Assembly: GCF_008065375.1 (NCBI RefSeq)
Contig: NZ_VJYI01000023.1
Coordinates: forward strand, 1 to 64,000
DNA from: Nonomuraea sp. SYSU D8015
Lineage (GTDB): Bacteria > Actinomycetota > Actinomycetes > Streptosporangiales > Streptosporangiaceae
Length of the DNA: 64,000 nucleotides
Reading direction: 5' to 3'
Part shown: positions 47,671 through 57,165 of the stretch, one piece after another
How positions within the stretch are numbered: position 1 is the first letter of the stretch
How the letters are laid out: the number at the start of each line of letters is the position of its first letter
Notes under the pieces: generated by a model
The model's input: the letters and a program-made list of their open reading frames with translations, nothing else
Told to the model about the DNA's origin: nothing
Databases searched by the model: none
Position numbers and translations under genes: made by a program

Positions 47671-48636
47671 TCACTGGAAGCCGGCCACGTTCTCCTTCGT
47701 CACCATCTCGGTGCCGGTGTCGATGATCGCCGGGACACGCTGGCCCCGGGCCGCGGCGACCGCGGTCTCGATGCCGATCGAGCCCATCTTGGCGGGGAAC
47801 TGGGCGACGGACGCCGCGATCTCACCTGCGGCGATGGCCTTCAGCTCGCCCGGTGAGGCGTCGAAGCCCACCAGCACGAGCTCGCCCGGCTTCTTGCCGG
47901 CCGACTTGACGGCCTGGAGGGCGCCGAGGATCGGCGGCCCGCAGGCCCCATAGATGGCGGCGATGCCGGGATGAGCGGCCAGGATGTCCTGGGCGGCGTT
48001 GAGCCCCTTCGTCTGGTCGCAGTCGGTGGCGGGTTTGGAGACCACGGTGACGCCGTCACCGAGCGTGGACAGCATGCCGGTGACGCGGTCGTCGAGCGAG
48101 GGGTTGCCAAGCCGCCCCTGCAGCACGGCGATCGTCGAGCCGGGCTTGACGCGCTCGGCGAGCCAGGCGCCCGCCAGCTTGCCGCCCGCGAGATTGTCGG
48201 TCGCCACCACCGACGACTTGCCTGCCCAGCCGGGGATGTCGTTGTCCACCAGGACGACCTTGACTCCGGCGTCCACGGCCTTCTGCAGAACGTTCTGGAG
48301 GTTCGGGCTGGTCGGCGTGATCGCGATGGCCTTGACCCCCTTGGCGAGCATCGACTCGATCTGGGCCGTCTCGCCTTCGTCGTCCGTGCCGCTCTTGCCC
48401 TGGCCGAAGAGGACCTCGACGTCTGGATGATCGCGGTTCCAGGTCTTCACCGCGTCGACCATGGTGTCGTAGAAGTCGACCGGGAACTTCGTGATGAATC
48501 CAACTTTGATCGGTTCAGCGGCGCCGGGAGACGCCCCAGTCGTGGACGTACCGGAGCCGGTGGAGCAGGCGCCGAGACAGAGCGCCAGTGCGAGGGCCAG
48601 CGAGACTGACCGGAAGTGTGGTGCCATCGTTCTCAT
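47671..48636 (-). CDS. Sugar ABC transporter substrate-binding lipoprotein (RbsB type)
   Basis: 321 residues from ATG 48636. Lipobox CLGAC (Cys24). A type I binding fold: IKVGFITKFPVDFYDTMVDAVKTW, GVKAIAITPTSPNLQNVLQKAVDAGV, VVLVDNDIPGWAG, GACGPPILGALQAVKSAG. Last gene of the leftward eight-gene run; the single-NBD ATPase and permease just upstream (48678, 49424) are its natural partners. Probably a deoxy-sugar or sugar phosphate-free monosaccharide ligand; exact ligand unknown. Confidence 0.88.
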   Translation of the reverse strand: MRTMAPHFRSVSLALALALCLGACSTGSGTSTTGASPGAAEPIKVGFITKFPVDFYDTMVDAVKTWNRDHPDVEVLFGQGKSGTDDEGETAQIESMLAKGVKAIAITPTSPNLQNVLQKAVDAGVKVVLVDNDIPGWAGKSSVVATDNLAGGKLAGAWLAERVKPGSTIAVLQGRLGNPSLDDRVTGMLSTLGDGVTVVSKPATDCDQTKGLNAAQDILAAHPGIAAIYGACGPPILGALQAVKSAGKKPGELVLVGFDASPGELKAIAAGEIAASVAQFPAKMGSIGIETAVAAARGQRVPAIIDTGTEMVTKENVAGFQ

Positions 48637-48677
48637 CACTTTCGGGAGGGGCGGTGGCGCGGAACGCCGGAGGCAGG

Positions 48678-49427
48678 TCACGAGTCGCCTCCGACGATGA
48701 GCGAGACGAGCGCCTGCCGATTGTCCGGCGTAGGGCTCATCTCGCCGACCTTGCGACCGCGCCGCAGCACCGCGGCTCGGTCGGCGATCTCGATCACGTG
48801 GTCCATGGCATGGGAGATGACGATGACGGCGTGGCCCTCCTCGCGTAGGCGCAGGATGAGGTCGAGCACTCGCCGCGACTCGCGCAGCCCGAGCGCCGCC
48901 GTCGGCTCGTCGAGGATCACGACCTTCGACGCGAACGCCGCGGCCCTGGCCACGGCGATGGCCTGCCGCTGGCCTCCGGACATCAGACCGACCGTGGCGT
49001 GGGGGTCGGCGATCCCGACCTGGAGGCGTGTCAGCAACTCGCCCGTCGCCCGGGACATGTCCCGGCGGCGCAGCAGCCGCAGGCCGCGAGGAAGCCAGCG
49101 CGGCCCGGCGATCTCCCGCCCGGCGTAGAAGTTCGCGGCGGGATCCAGATTGTCGAACAACGCGAGGTCCTGGTAAACGGTCTCGATCCCGAGGGCCCGG
49201 GCGGCGGCGGGCGAGCCCGTCGTCACCGCGATCCCGCCCATCTCGATGGATCCTGCGTCCAGCCGGTGCACGCCGCTGATGCACTCGATCAGCGTGGACT
49301 TGCCCGCCCCGTTGTCGCCGAGGAGCGCTAGCACCTCGCCGGGGAACACCTCCAGGTCCACGCCGTCGAGGGCGAGAACGGCGCCGAAGCGCTTGGTGGC
49401 GCCGCGAACGGCCAGGACGGGCGTCAT
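48678..49427 (-). CDS. Sugar ABC transporter ATP-binding protein, single NBD
   Basis: 249 residues from ATG 49427, overlapping the permease stop (ATGA). One complete NBD: Walker A GDNGAGKST, Q-loop YQDLALF, signature MSGGQRQAI, Walker B VVILDEPTAALG, H-loop ISHAMDH. Half the size of RbsA, so it should work as a homodimer (FrcA-like). Pairs with the permease at 49424 and binding protein at 47671. Confidence 0.9.
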   Translation of the reverse strand: MTPVLAVRGATKRFGAVLALDGVDLEVFPGEVLALLGDNGAGKSTLIECISGVHRLDAGSIEMGGIAVTTGSPAAARALGIETVYQDLALFDNLDPAANFYAGREIAGPRWLPRGLRLLRRRDMSRATGELLTRLQVGIADPHATVGLMSGGQRQAIAVARAAAFASKVVILDEPTAALGLRESRRVLDLILRLREEGHAVIVISHAMDHVIEIADRAAVLRRGRKVGEMSPTPDNRQALVSLIVGGDS

Positions 49428-50437
49428 GCCCGCGCCGCCCGCGCGATGCGGAAGCGGCTTTCCAGCCGCCCTCGGACGACGTCGGACTCGACGGCCATGA
49501 CGATGACGACGCCGATGACGATCGGCTGCAGAAAAGCGTCGACGTCGAGCAGGTTCATGCCGTTCCGGATGATTCCGATCATGAGTGCTCCCACGAGAGC
49601 GTTGCCTACGCCGCCCCGGCCGCCGAGGAAGCTCGCGCCCCCTATGACCACGGCGGCGATCGAGTCGAGCTCGGCCAGGTCGCCGAAGGTCGGGGAGCCG
49701 GCGTTGAGCCGGCCGGAGGTGACGATCGCGGCGATCCCGGCGGCCAGGCCGCTCAGGACGTACACCGAGATCACCACCCGGTCGACGGGGATCGCCGCCC
49801 GGCGGGCTCCCTCCGGGTTCCCGCCGACGGCGTAGATCCAGCGCCCCCACACCATCCGCGTGGTGAGCAGGACGACGGCCAGCGCCACTGCGGCGACCAG
49901 GAACGCCGAATACGGCAGCCAGCCTGCCGAGCCGCCGCCCATCGCCTGGACGATCTCGGGCATGCCCTGCTGCGGTTGCCCGCCCGACAGCCACAAGGCG
50001 AGGCCCCGCGCCGCGCTCAGGGTGGCGAGCGTGATGATGAAGGGGTGGGGCAGCCGCCCCAGGACGTAGCCCATGCCGTTGATCGCGCCGACCGCCATGC
50101 CGGTGGCCAGCATGGCGAGGACGACGACCGGCCCGGACGGTGCGGCGGAGTAGACCAGGGCCCCGGTCACGGAGGCGAGCGCCAGCGTCGATCCCACGGA
50201 CAGGTCGATCCCCCGGGTGAGGATCACCAGGAGCTGCCCGATGGCGAGCACCGCGATCACCGCGCTCTGCGCCAGCACGTTGCCCAGGTTGAGCATGGTG
50301 AGGAACGCGGGTGACAACATGCTCATGATCACGACGAGGAGCAGCAGGATCAGCACCGGGCCGAGCCGGATGGCCAGCAGCGCGAGCCGCAGCGGATCGC
50401 TGCCCAGGCGGCGCAGGGCTCCGGACTCGGCGATCAC
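49424..50437 (-). CDS. Sugar ABC transporter permease (RbsC type)
   Basis: 337 residues from GTG 50437, in GTGA overlap with the oxidoreductase stop. About ten helices; GIDLSVGSTLALASVTGAL and VWGRWIYAVGGNPEGARRAAIPVDRV (ATPase contact) are RbsC signatures, and GGASFLGGRGGVGNALVGALMIG the late loop. Partner of the single-NBD ATPase next to it. The C-terminus is basic (RGRLESRFRIARAARA). Confidence 0.9.
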   Translation of the reverse strand: MIAESGALRRLGSDPLRLALLAIRLGPVLILLLLVVIMSMLSPAFLTMLNLGNVLAQSAVIAVLAIGQLLVILTRGIDLSVGSTLALASVTGALVYSAAPSGPVVVLAMLATGMAVGAINGMGYVLGRLPHPFIITLATLSAARGLALWLSGGQPQQGMPEIVQAMGGGSAGWLPYSAFLVAAVALAVVLLTTRMVWGRWIYAVGGNPEGARRAAIPVDRVVISVYVLSGLAAGIAAIVTSGRLNAGSPTFGDLAELDSIAAVVIGGASFLGGRGGVGNALVGALMIGIIRNGMNLLDVDAFLQPIVIGVVIVMAVESDVVRGRLESRFRIARAARA

Positions 50438-51528
50438 GTCACCGCTCCGGACGGGTCGTCGTGAGTGGCCGGCGACATCGTCCGCACCCGGCCGGAGGCG
50501 GTGTCCGGGGACGCGTCCAGGCTGCCGGCGGACAGGGATTCGCTGGGGGCGGTGTCCACCCGCTTCCCCGACTCGTACGAGCGGATCACGGCGTGCGCGA
50601 GCGCGAGCGCGCGGCGACCGGCGCGGGCGTGGACCGGTGGCGGATCGCCGGCGCGCAGGGCGGCGAGCACCTCGTCGACGTGCCGGTCGAAGGTGGCGTG
50701 GAAGCCCCGGTCGTCGTCGTTGAAGTAGCCCGCCTGCCACACCCGGCTCGTCTCGTCGCCGGCAGGTGTGTAGGTGTAGCGGCGGACGGTGTCCTCGACG
50801 AGGATCCGGCCGCCGGTGCCGTTGATCTCCAGCAGGTGGGTTCCCGGGTAGGCGTACGAGGAGTCGTACGTGCCGAGGAGCGTCCCCACCGCCCCGCTCG
50901 CGAACCGCACGGCGATCGCCATCGTCGTGTACGGCGGCCCGCCGGTCATCTGCGCCGTCACGGACGCGATCGGGCCGCACAGATGCTCGACCATGTCGAA
51001 GCCGTGGCACTGGGTCTCGATGAGATTGGCGTGGGGGTGCCGGCTGGTGCCGGCCTCTCCGCCGAATCGCCAGGTCGCGAAGGCCAGCCGGCCCAGCTCG
51101 CCGCGCTCGATGGCCGCCGCCGCCAGCCGCACGGGACGGGCGTAGCGGTGGTTGAAGTTGATGGCGAAGAAGAGCCGGCGGGCCTCGGCCTCGGCGATCA
51201 GGACGTCCGCCTCCTCGAGCGAGAAGACGAGCGGCTTCTCGACCAGCAGCGGGATCCCCGCCTCGACCAGCTGCCGGGTGATGGCGAAATGGTCTTCGTT
51301 CGGCAGGCACACGGAGATCAGGTCCGGCCGCTCCCGGGTGATCATCTCCTCCACGTCGAGATAGGGGCGCACGCCGAACCGTCGGGCGCGCTCGACGGTT
51401 CGCTTCTCGGTCCTGCCCACGACGGCGCACAACTCGGCGTCCTCGCGGCAGGAGAACACGCGGGCGTGGTGGAAGCCCCACCAGTCGCCGGTGCCGACCA
51501 CCGCGACCCTGGTCCGATCGTCGTTCAC
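50434..51528 (-). CDS. Gfo/Idh/MocA-family oxidoreductase
   Basis: 364 residues from GTG 51528 (GAGGAGACGACA ahead). NAD(P)-binding start VAVVGTGDWWGFHHARVF, then EKPLVFSLEEADVLI with the catalytic Lys of the EKP motif, and NFNHRYARPVRLA. The C-terminal domain has GTHLLEINGTGGRILVED. The family oxidises sugars or inositols, sometimes at C3 to make 3-keto-sugars. A Ser/Asp-rich C-terminal tail of about 40 residues is unusual. Sits between two permeases in one transcript, so it likely acts on the imported sugar. Confidence 0.88.
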   Translation of the reverse strand: MNDDRTRVAVVGTGDWWGFHHARVFSCREDAELCAVVGRTEKRTVERARRFGVRPYLDVEEMITRERPDLISVCLPNEDHFAITRQLVEAGIPLLVEKPLVFSLEEADVLIAEAEARRLFFAINFNHRYARPVRLAAAAIERGELGRLAFATWRFGGEAGTSRHPHANLIETQCHGFDMVEHLCGPIASVTAQMTGGPPYTTMAIAVRFASGAVGTLLGTYDSSYAYPGTHLLEINGTGGRILVEDTVRRYTYTPAGDETSRVWQAGYFNDDDRGFHATFDRHVDEVLAALRAGDPPPVHARAGRRALALAHAVIRSYESGKRVDTAPSESLSAGSLDASPDTASGRVRTMSPATHDDPSGAVT

Positions 51529-52535
51529 TGTCGTCTCCTCCTTGCCAGGGCGGCCTGGACGAGTACGACCAGGACGAGGAAGGTGCCGCTGACCACCTGC
51601 TGGTAGGCGGAGCTGAGCGTGCCCACCTGGTTGATCAGGTTCTGGATCACCTTGAGCAGCAGCACGCCCGCGAGGGTCCCTCCGAGCGATCCGGCGCCGC
51701 CGGTGAGCAGCGTGCCGCCGATCACGACGGCCGCGATGGCCTCCAGTTCCCTGCCTTCGCCGAGGGTGGGGAGCCCCGAGGCGGTCTGCGCGGCGATGAG
51801 GACTCCCGCGAGGCCGGCCAGCAGGGAGCTCAGCACGTAGACGCGGACCCGGATGCGAGCCACCGGGAGCCCCATGAGCTCGGCGGCGTGCCCGTCCCCG
51901 TTCCCGGCGGCGAAGACCCGCAGACCGAACCGGGTGCGGTTGAGCACCACACCGGCCGCGGCGAAGACCGCGAGGGCGATCAGCACCGGGACGCCGACGC
52001 CGAGAACACTGGCCTGTCCGATCCGGGTGAGGGCCAGATCGGCCGGGATGATGTAGACCTGGTTACCCTCCTGGGAAACCGCGAAGGCCAGCCCTCGGGC
52101 GAACAGCAGGGTCGCCAGGGTGACGACGAACGGCGCCAGCCGGGCCCATCCGATCAGCAGCCCGTTCACCAGACCGATCAGCCCGCAGACCGCCAGGGGC
52201 AGCAGGACCGCGCCCGCCGTCCCCCAGCGGGAGCCGTACGCCGCCAGGACACCGGACAGCGCGAGGACGGACCCGACGGACAGGTCGATCCCGCCCGAGA
52301 GGATCACGAACGTCATGCCTGTCGCGACCAGCAGCAGGTAGGAGGCGTCCAGCGCGATGGCGCGGAGATTCCCGGGCCCGGTGAAGCTCGAACCGAAGGT
52401 CAGCGACCCGAGGAGGACGACGAGGACGAGCACCAGGGCGGCCCCGTGCCGCCGGGCGAGTGCCGCCAACCGCGTCCGCCCGGTGCCGGCGGCCGGAGAG
52501 AAGAGGGCGGCACGTTCCGCCTGTCCGGTCGTCAC
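51525..52535 (-). CDS. Sugar ABC transporter permease (RbsC type)
   Basis: 336 residues from GTG 52535, overlapping both neighbours by 4 bp (GTGA). ILSGGIDLSVGSVLALSGVL and RTRFGLRVFAAGNGDGHAAELMGLPVARI are family signatures; GGTLLTGGAGSLGGTLAGVLLL the late loop. Forms a heterodimeric channel with the permease at 52532, energised by the double-NBD protein at 53484. Confidence 0.9.
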   Translation of the reverse strand: MTTGQAERAALFSPAAGTGRTRLAALARRHGAALVLVLVVLLGSLTFGSSFTGPGNLRAIALDASYLLLVATGMTFVILSGGIDLSVGSVLALSGVLAAYGSRWGTAGAVLLPLAVCGLIGLVNGLLIGWARLAPFVVTLATLLFARGLAFAVSQEGNQVYIIPADLALTRIGQASVLGVGVPVLIALAVFAAAGVVLNRTRFGLRVFAAGNGDGHAAELMGLPVARIRVRVYVLSSLLAGLAGVLIAAQTASGLPTLGEGRELEAIAAVVIGGTLLTGGAGSLGGTLAGVLLLKVIQNLINQVGTLSSAYQQVVSGTFLVLVVLVQAALARRRRQ

Positions 52536-53491
52536 GTCCCGCTCCTGTTCCGCTGCGCGTAGACGGCGGCCACGATGATCGCCGCCTGGATCATCCGGGC
52601 GGTCGAGTCGTGCAGGTCGTGCTGGATGACCGTGGCGATGATGAGCTGCATCAGCAGCGCCCCCATCAGCGTGCCGAGGATCCGGACGCGGCCTCCGGCA
52701 AGGGGCGTGCCTCCCACGACCACAGCGGTGATGGCGCTCAGCTCGATCAGCAGCCCGGTGAACGAGGGGTCGCTCGCGCTCTGCCGCCCGGTCGTGAGCA
52801 CTCCGGCCATCGCGGCGAGCACCCCGCTGATCACGTAGACGGTGACCAGCGTCCGCCGTACGGGCAGGCCGGCCAGGAGCGCCGCGGGCCGGTTGCCTCC
52901 CACGGCCAGCAGCCTGCGGCCGAACGCGGCGCGGCGCAGGACGAACCCGGCGGCGGCGGCGACCGTCAGGGCCATGAGCACGGGCAGCGGGACCCCCAGC
53001 AACTGCCCGCCGCCGATGGCGGCCAGTGTGGGGTCGAAGATCTCGACGAGCCGGCCGTCCGCGAGCACGAGCGCCATCCCCCGACCGGCGACGAGCAGCC
53101 CGAGGGTGGCGACGATCGGCTGGATGCCGTAGGCGACCAGCCCGCCGTTCACGAGTCCCACCGCCGCACCGGCGAGCACTGCGACGGCGATGGCGGGCCA
53201 GGGCCCGTAGCCGAGGTAGAGCGGCAGCAACGCCGCCGCGATGGCCATCGTGGAGCCGACCGACAGGTCGATGCCTTCGGTGCCGATCACCAGTGCCATG
53301 CCGAGGGCGACGATGGCCACCGGGGCTACCTGGACGAGCTGGAGCCGTAGGTTCGCGACTGTGGCGAAGTTCGGTGTGAACACCAGGTTGAACGCCAGCA
53401 GGACGCCGAGGGCGAGGTAGACCCCGTAATCGGGCAGCCAGGTCACCCGCCCCGCCGTACCCATGCGGCCTGCCACGGTCGGCTCAGTCAT
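52532..53491 (-). CDS. Sugar ABC transporter permease (RbsC type)
   Basis: 319 residues from ATG 53491 (overlaps the ATPase end by 8 bp); GTG 53503 is an in-frame alternative. GTEGIDLSVGSTMAIAAALLPLYLG near the middle and RAAFGRRLLAVGGNRPAALLAGLPVRRT as ATPase contact. GGTPLAGGRVRILGTLMGALLM late loop. Partner of 51525. Confidence 0.9.
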   Translation of the reverse strand: MTEPTVAGRMGTAGRVTWLPDYGVYLALGVLLAFNLVFTPNFATVANLRLQLVQVAPVAIVALGMALVIGTEGIDLSVGSTMAIAAALLPLYLGYGPWPAIAVAVLAGAAVGLVNGGLVAYGIQPIVATLGLLVAGRGMALVLADGRLVEIFDPTLAAIGGGQLLGVPLPVLMALTVAAAAGFVLRRAAFGRRLLAVGGNRPAALLAGLPVRRTLVTVYVISGVLAAMAGVLTTGRQSASDPSFTGLLIELSAITAVVVGGTPLAGGRVRILGTLMGALLMQLIIATVIQHDLHDSTARMIQAAIIVAAVYAQRNRSGT

Positions 53492-55028
53492 CGAACCGCC
53501 CACCGGCAGATCCGTCCGAGACGTCCGCGGCGATCAGCTCCATGATCCGCTGCTCGCCGATCTCCGCACCGCGCAGGACGCCGGCCGCCGTCCCGTCCCG
53601 CAGAACCACGACGGTGTCGGCGCCCTCCACGATCTCCTCCAGCTCCGCCACCAGCAGCACGCCGAGGCCTTCTCGAGCGAGCTCGTCGATGAGCGCCTGA
53701 ATCTCCGCCTTGGCGCCGATGTCGATGCCCCGTGTCGGCTCGTCGAGGATCAGCACCGCGGGACGGAGACAGAGCATGCGGGCGAGCAGCACCTTCTGCT
53801 GGTTGCCTCCGGACAGCTCGCCCACCTTCTGGTCGGGCGACGACACCTTGATCCCGAGGCGGCGGATGAATGTGCCGACGATGCGGTCTCGTGCCCGGCG
53901 GGACACCAGCCCGCCACGGGTGAGGCGGGGCAGCGCCGCGAGCGTGATGTTGTCGCGGACCGACAGCCCTGGCACGACTCCCTCGGCCTTGCGGTCCTCC
54001 GGAACCATGCAGACACCCGAGCGGATCGCGATGGCGGGGTTCCAGCGCCGGCGGGCGCGCCCGGCCACCTCCACCGACCCGGCGTCGAGGGGGTCGGCGC
54101 CGAACACCGCCCTCGCCGTCTCCGACCGGCCGGAGCCGAGCAGGCCCGCGAGTCCCACCACCTCGCCTGGGCGTACCTCGACGGAGACGCCGTTCAGGGC
54201 GTGCGCGCGCACGAGGGAATCGGCCCGCAGAACCGGCGCGGCGCGGCCCACCTCGTGGGCCTCGCCGAAGCTCGTCACGCCGTGGCGGCGCACCTCGGCG
54301 ACCGGCCGGCCGAGCATCGCGGCGACCAGGCCGATGCGCGAGGTCTCCCGGACGGGACCGGTGTGGACCAGACGGCCGTCGCGCAGGACACTCACCCGCT
54401 GGCACACGCGGAAGACCTCATCCAGCTTGTGAGTGACGTAGAGGATCGCGATGCCCTGCTCGCGCAGCACCTCGATGACATCCGCGAGCCGGTCCACCTC
54501 GCGCGGGGCGAGTGAGGAGGTCGGCTCATCCATGATCACCAATCGGGCGCGGGCACTGACCGCGCGGGCGATCGCCACCATCTGCCGGATGCCGAGACCG
54601 AGCTCGCCGAGCGGCCGGCGGACGTCCACGGCCACGCCGTACCGGGCGAGGACCTCGGTGGCTTCCCTCCGCAGCCGCGACCGGTCGAGCAGCCCCAAGC
54701 GGGTGATCGGCTCCCTGCCGAGGAAGAGGTTGTCGGCCACACTCAGCAGCGGGGCGAGCTCGACCTCCTGGTAGATGGTGCTGATCCCGGCGTCCTGAGC
54801 GTCGGCGGGCCCGGAGAAGGACACCGGCCGGCCGAGGTGGCGGATCGTGCCGCCATCCGGCCGGTGCACCCCGGTGAGCACCTTGATGAGGGTGGACTTC
54901 CCCGCCCCGTTCTCCCCCACCAGCGCGTGGGCCTCGCCGGCCTCGAGCCGCAACGAGACGTGATCGAGGGCGAGGGTCCCGCCGAACCGCTTGGAGACGG
55001 CATGCGCCTCGCACACCGGTTCATTCAT
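53484..55028 (-). CDS. Sugar ABC transporter ATP-binding protein, two NBDs (RbsA type)
   Basis: 514 residues. NBD1: GENGAGKST, IYQEVELAPLLSVADNL, LGIRQMVAIARAV, LVIMDEPTSSLAP, VTHKLDE. NBD2: GLLGSGRSETARAVFG, CMVPEDRKAEGVVPGLSV, LSGGNQQKVLLARML, VLILDEPTRGIDIGAKAEI. Unlike the RbsA at 17789, NBD2 keeps a normal Walker B. ATG 55028 is preceded by a GC-rich leader with weak RBS; the binding protein ends 48 bp upstream. Powers the permease pair at 52532 and 51525. Confidence 0.92.
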   Translation of the reverse strand: MNEPVCEAHAVSKRFGGTLALDHVSLRLEAGEAHALVGENGAGKSTLIKVLTGVHRPDGGTIRHLGRPVSFSGPADAQDAGISTIYQEVELAPLLSVADNLFLGREPITRLGLLDRSRLRREATEVLARYGVAVDVRRPLGELGLGIRQMVAIARAVSARARLVIMDEPTSSLAPREVDRLADVIEVLREQGIAILYVTHKLDEVFRVCQRVSVLRDGRLVHTGPVRETSRIGLVAAMLGRPVAEVRRHGVTSFGEAHEVGRAAPVLRADSLVRAHALNGVSVEVRPGEVVGLAGLLGSGRSETARAVFGADPLDAGSVEVAGRARRRWNPAIAIRSGVCMVPEDRKAEGVVPGLSVRDNITLAALPRLTRGGLVSRRARDRIVGTFIRRLGIKVSSPDQKVGELSGGNQQKVLLARMLCLRPAVLILDEPTRGIDIGAKAEIQALIDELAREGLGVLLVAELEEIVEGADTVVVLRDGTAAGVLRGAEIGEQRIMELIAADVSDGSAGGRFDD

Positions 55029-55075
55029 GTGCCCGCTCCCGGACGTCGTGGGGGCGGTCCGTGCCGCCCCCGACC

Positions 55076-56140
55076 TCAGTAGGCGTTCGCCAGTTCGGCC
55101 TTGGCGTTCTCAGGGGTGTACTCCTTGTCGGAGATGATCGTCTTCGCCGGTACGCCCTTGCCGGCGTAGAAGTCCTCGAGCGCCTGGAAGGCCAGTGGCC
55201 CGAACCGTGGGTTCGACTCGATGACCGCGGCGATCCAGCCGTCGACGATGCCCTGGACCGCGCCGCGGGTGCCGTCGATCGTAACGATCTTCACGTCTCC
55301 CGGCTTCTTGCCCGCCGCCTTGAGCGCGGCGACGGCGCCGAGGGCCATCTCGTCGTTCTCCGCGTAGATGGCGCTGATGCCGGGGTTGGCGGAGATGAGC
55401 TGCTCGGTGACCGCGCGGCCCTTCTCACGGGTGAAGTCGCCGGTCTGCTCGGCCACGACCTTCAGCGCCGAGCCCTTGGCGGCGAGCTGATCCTTGAACC
55501 CCTTGGTCCGGTCGACGGTGACGTTCACCCCTGAGGCTCCGAGCAGGATCGCGACCTCTCCCTTGTCTCCCGTCGCGGTGATCATCGCATCGGCGGCTCT
55601 GGCGCCCTGCTTGACGAAGTCGGAGCCGATCCAGCCGATGTAGTCGACGCAGGCCTTCTTGGTGGTGAGCAGCCGGTCGATCGTCATGATCGGGACTTTC
55701 GCGTCCTGTGCCGCCTTGAGCGCGGGGTCGAGCCCTTCGGAGTTGAGCGGGGAGATGATCAGGACCTTGGCGCCCTGGGCGATCATGCCCTGGATGTCGG
55801 CGATCTCCTTGTTGAGGTCCGACTGCGCGTTCGTCGTGATCAGCTTGATGCCCCGCCGAGCGGCCTCGTCCTTGATCGACTGCGTCTCGGTGATCCGGAA
55901 CGGGTTCGCCTCCTTCTCCGACTGCGCGAACCCCACGGTGACGTTCTTCAGGTCGAGCTGGGGCACACCGCCGTTGTACCGCTCCGGGGTGCACAGCGAC
56001 GCGTCTCCAGAGGTCGCCTCCACCTGCTGCTGGGCGGACGCGCCGGCGTCCGCGGGGCCGTCGCCGACGGACTTGGTGCACGCGCTCAGCGTCAGCGCCA
56101 GCAGGCCCACGACGGCTGTGGCCATTGTTCTGCAGGGCAT
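55076..56140 (-). CDS. Sugar ABC transporter substrate-binding lipoprotein (RbsB type)
   Basis: 354 residues from ATG 56140 (AAGGAGGGG ahead). Lipobox TLSAC (Cys21). Binding fold with VTVGFAQSEKEANPFRITETQSIKD, GAKVLIISPLNSEGLDPALKAA, IMTIDRLLTTKKACVDYIGWIGSDF, and GDVKIVTIDGTRGAVQGIVDGWI, resembling YtfQ/galactofuranose or related sugar binders. First gene of the eight-gene run, with a promoter mapped upstream at 56247-56217. Confidence 0.9.
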   Translation of the reverse strand: MPCRTMATAVVGLLALTLSACTKSVGDGPADAGASAQQQVEATSGDASLCTPERYNGGVPQLDLKNVTVGFAQSEKEANPFRITETQSIKDEAARRGIKLITTNAQSDLNKEIADIQGMIAQGAKVLIISPLNSEGLDPALKAAQDAKVPIMTIDRLLTTKKACVDYIGWIGSDFVKQGARAADAMITATGDKGEVAILLGASGVNVTVDRTKGFKDQLAAKGSALKVVAEQTGDFTREKGRAVTEQLISANPGISAIYAENDEMALGAVAALKAAGKKPGDVKIVTIDGTRGAVQGIVDGWIAAVIESNPRFGPLAFQALEDFYAGKGVPAKTIISDKEYTPENAKAELANAY

Positions 56141-56216
56141 CAAGTGACCCCTCCTTCCGAGGGAACGAACCCGTCCACTGCCAGGATTTGCCTATTTTTG
56201 ACAGGAACTTGGAGGG

Positions 56217-56247
56217 ATCATAGTCACGGCGAGCGCAGATGTGTCAA
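56217..56247 (-). promoter_or_regulatory. Promoter of the eight-gene transporter operon
   Basis: On the minus strand, a perfect TTGACA (56247-56242) and TATGAT (56222-56217) lie 19 bp apart, 77 bp ahead of the first gene. Several TGTCA/TGACA elements around it (56200, 56242, 56361) could be DeoR sites. Confidence 0.55.
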
Positions 56248-56379
56248 TATGCGGCGGCGGATGTCATGTCGTGTCGAGGTAGCCTCACGTGCATGACCTG
56301 GCCATATGTGGCAACACCGGGAGAGTGGATATGTTCGGCTTGCTATACGCCAGCGAGATCTGTCATTTCAGGTCAAAAC

Positions 56380-57165
56380 TCATCGGTTCATGTCCGCGAT
56401 GTGGACGTCGACCTGTGCCTGGACGAGCCGGTCGACCATGACGGGATCGGCCTTGGAGTCCGTGACCAGGACCCTCATGCGCTCGGTGGCCACGGTCTGG
56501 CACATCGTGTCATGACCGATCTTGGAGTGGTCGGCGAGGACGACGACCTCGCGGGCGGCCGCGGCGAAGGCCTGGTCGGTGGCGGCGGCGAAGACGTTGG
56601 GCGTGGTCAGCCCCCTCTCGGGGGTGACGCCGTCGCCTGACAGGAAGGTCTGCGCGCCACGCAGGCCCTCCAGGTGCTGCTCGGTGATCGGCCCCACGAA
56701 GGCGTGGATGGATCGGCGCAGCGTGCCGCCCACCGCGACGACCTCGATGTGGGGCGCACCCATGAGCGCCTCGACCACCAGGGTGGAGTTGGTGACGACC
56801 GTGAGGGACGGCAGCTTGGCGAGCCGGCGGGCCAGCGCCGCGGTGGTCCGCCCGGGACCGAGCAGGACGGCGGTGCCGGGCTCCACGAGCGTCGCGGCGT
56901 GGTCGGCGATGGCCTCTCGTTCGGCCGCCGCCGTGTCCGGGAGAGCCGGGCGCGAGGCCGCGGACAGGACGGGCCGCGTCACGCCGCCCCGGGTGGCGTG
57001 CAGCAGGCCCTCGCCTACCAGCGACCGCAGGTCACGCCGGACAGTGGACTCCGACGTGCCGAGCGCGCCGGCCAGCTCCTGGAATGAGGCGTATCCGTGC
57101 TCGTGCACGTGCTCCAGGATGCGGCGTCGCCGCTCTGCGATCAGCATGGGACCGGGCTCACCCAT
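56380..57165 (-). CDS. DeoR-family transcriptional regulator
   Basis: 261 residues. N-terminal helix-turn-helix (RRRRILEHVHEHGYASFQELAGALGTSESTVRRDLRSL); DeoR sensor domain about 85-245 with ADHAATLVEPGTAVLLGPGRTT, VVTNS, GGTLRRSIHAFVGP and VLADHSKIGHDT. Such sensors bind phosphorylated sugars; rhamnulose 1-phosphate is the obvious candidate, since the gene overlaps the rhamnulokinase end by 8 bp. Probably represses the transporter operon that starts 240 bp downstream. Confidence 0.9.
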   Translation of the reverse strand: MGEPGPMLIAERRRRILEHVHEHGYASFQELAGALGTSESTVRRDLRSLVGEGLLHATRGGVTRPVLSAASRPALPDTAAAEREAIADHAATLVEPGTAVLLGPGRTTAALARRLAKLPSLTVVTNSTLVVEALMGAPHIEVVAVGGTLRRSIHAFVGPITEQHLEGLRGAQTFLSGDGVTPERGLTTPNVFAAATDQAFAAAAREVVVLADHSKIGHDTMCQTVATERMRVLVTDSKADPVMVDRLVQAQVDVHIADMNR

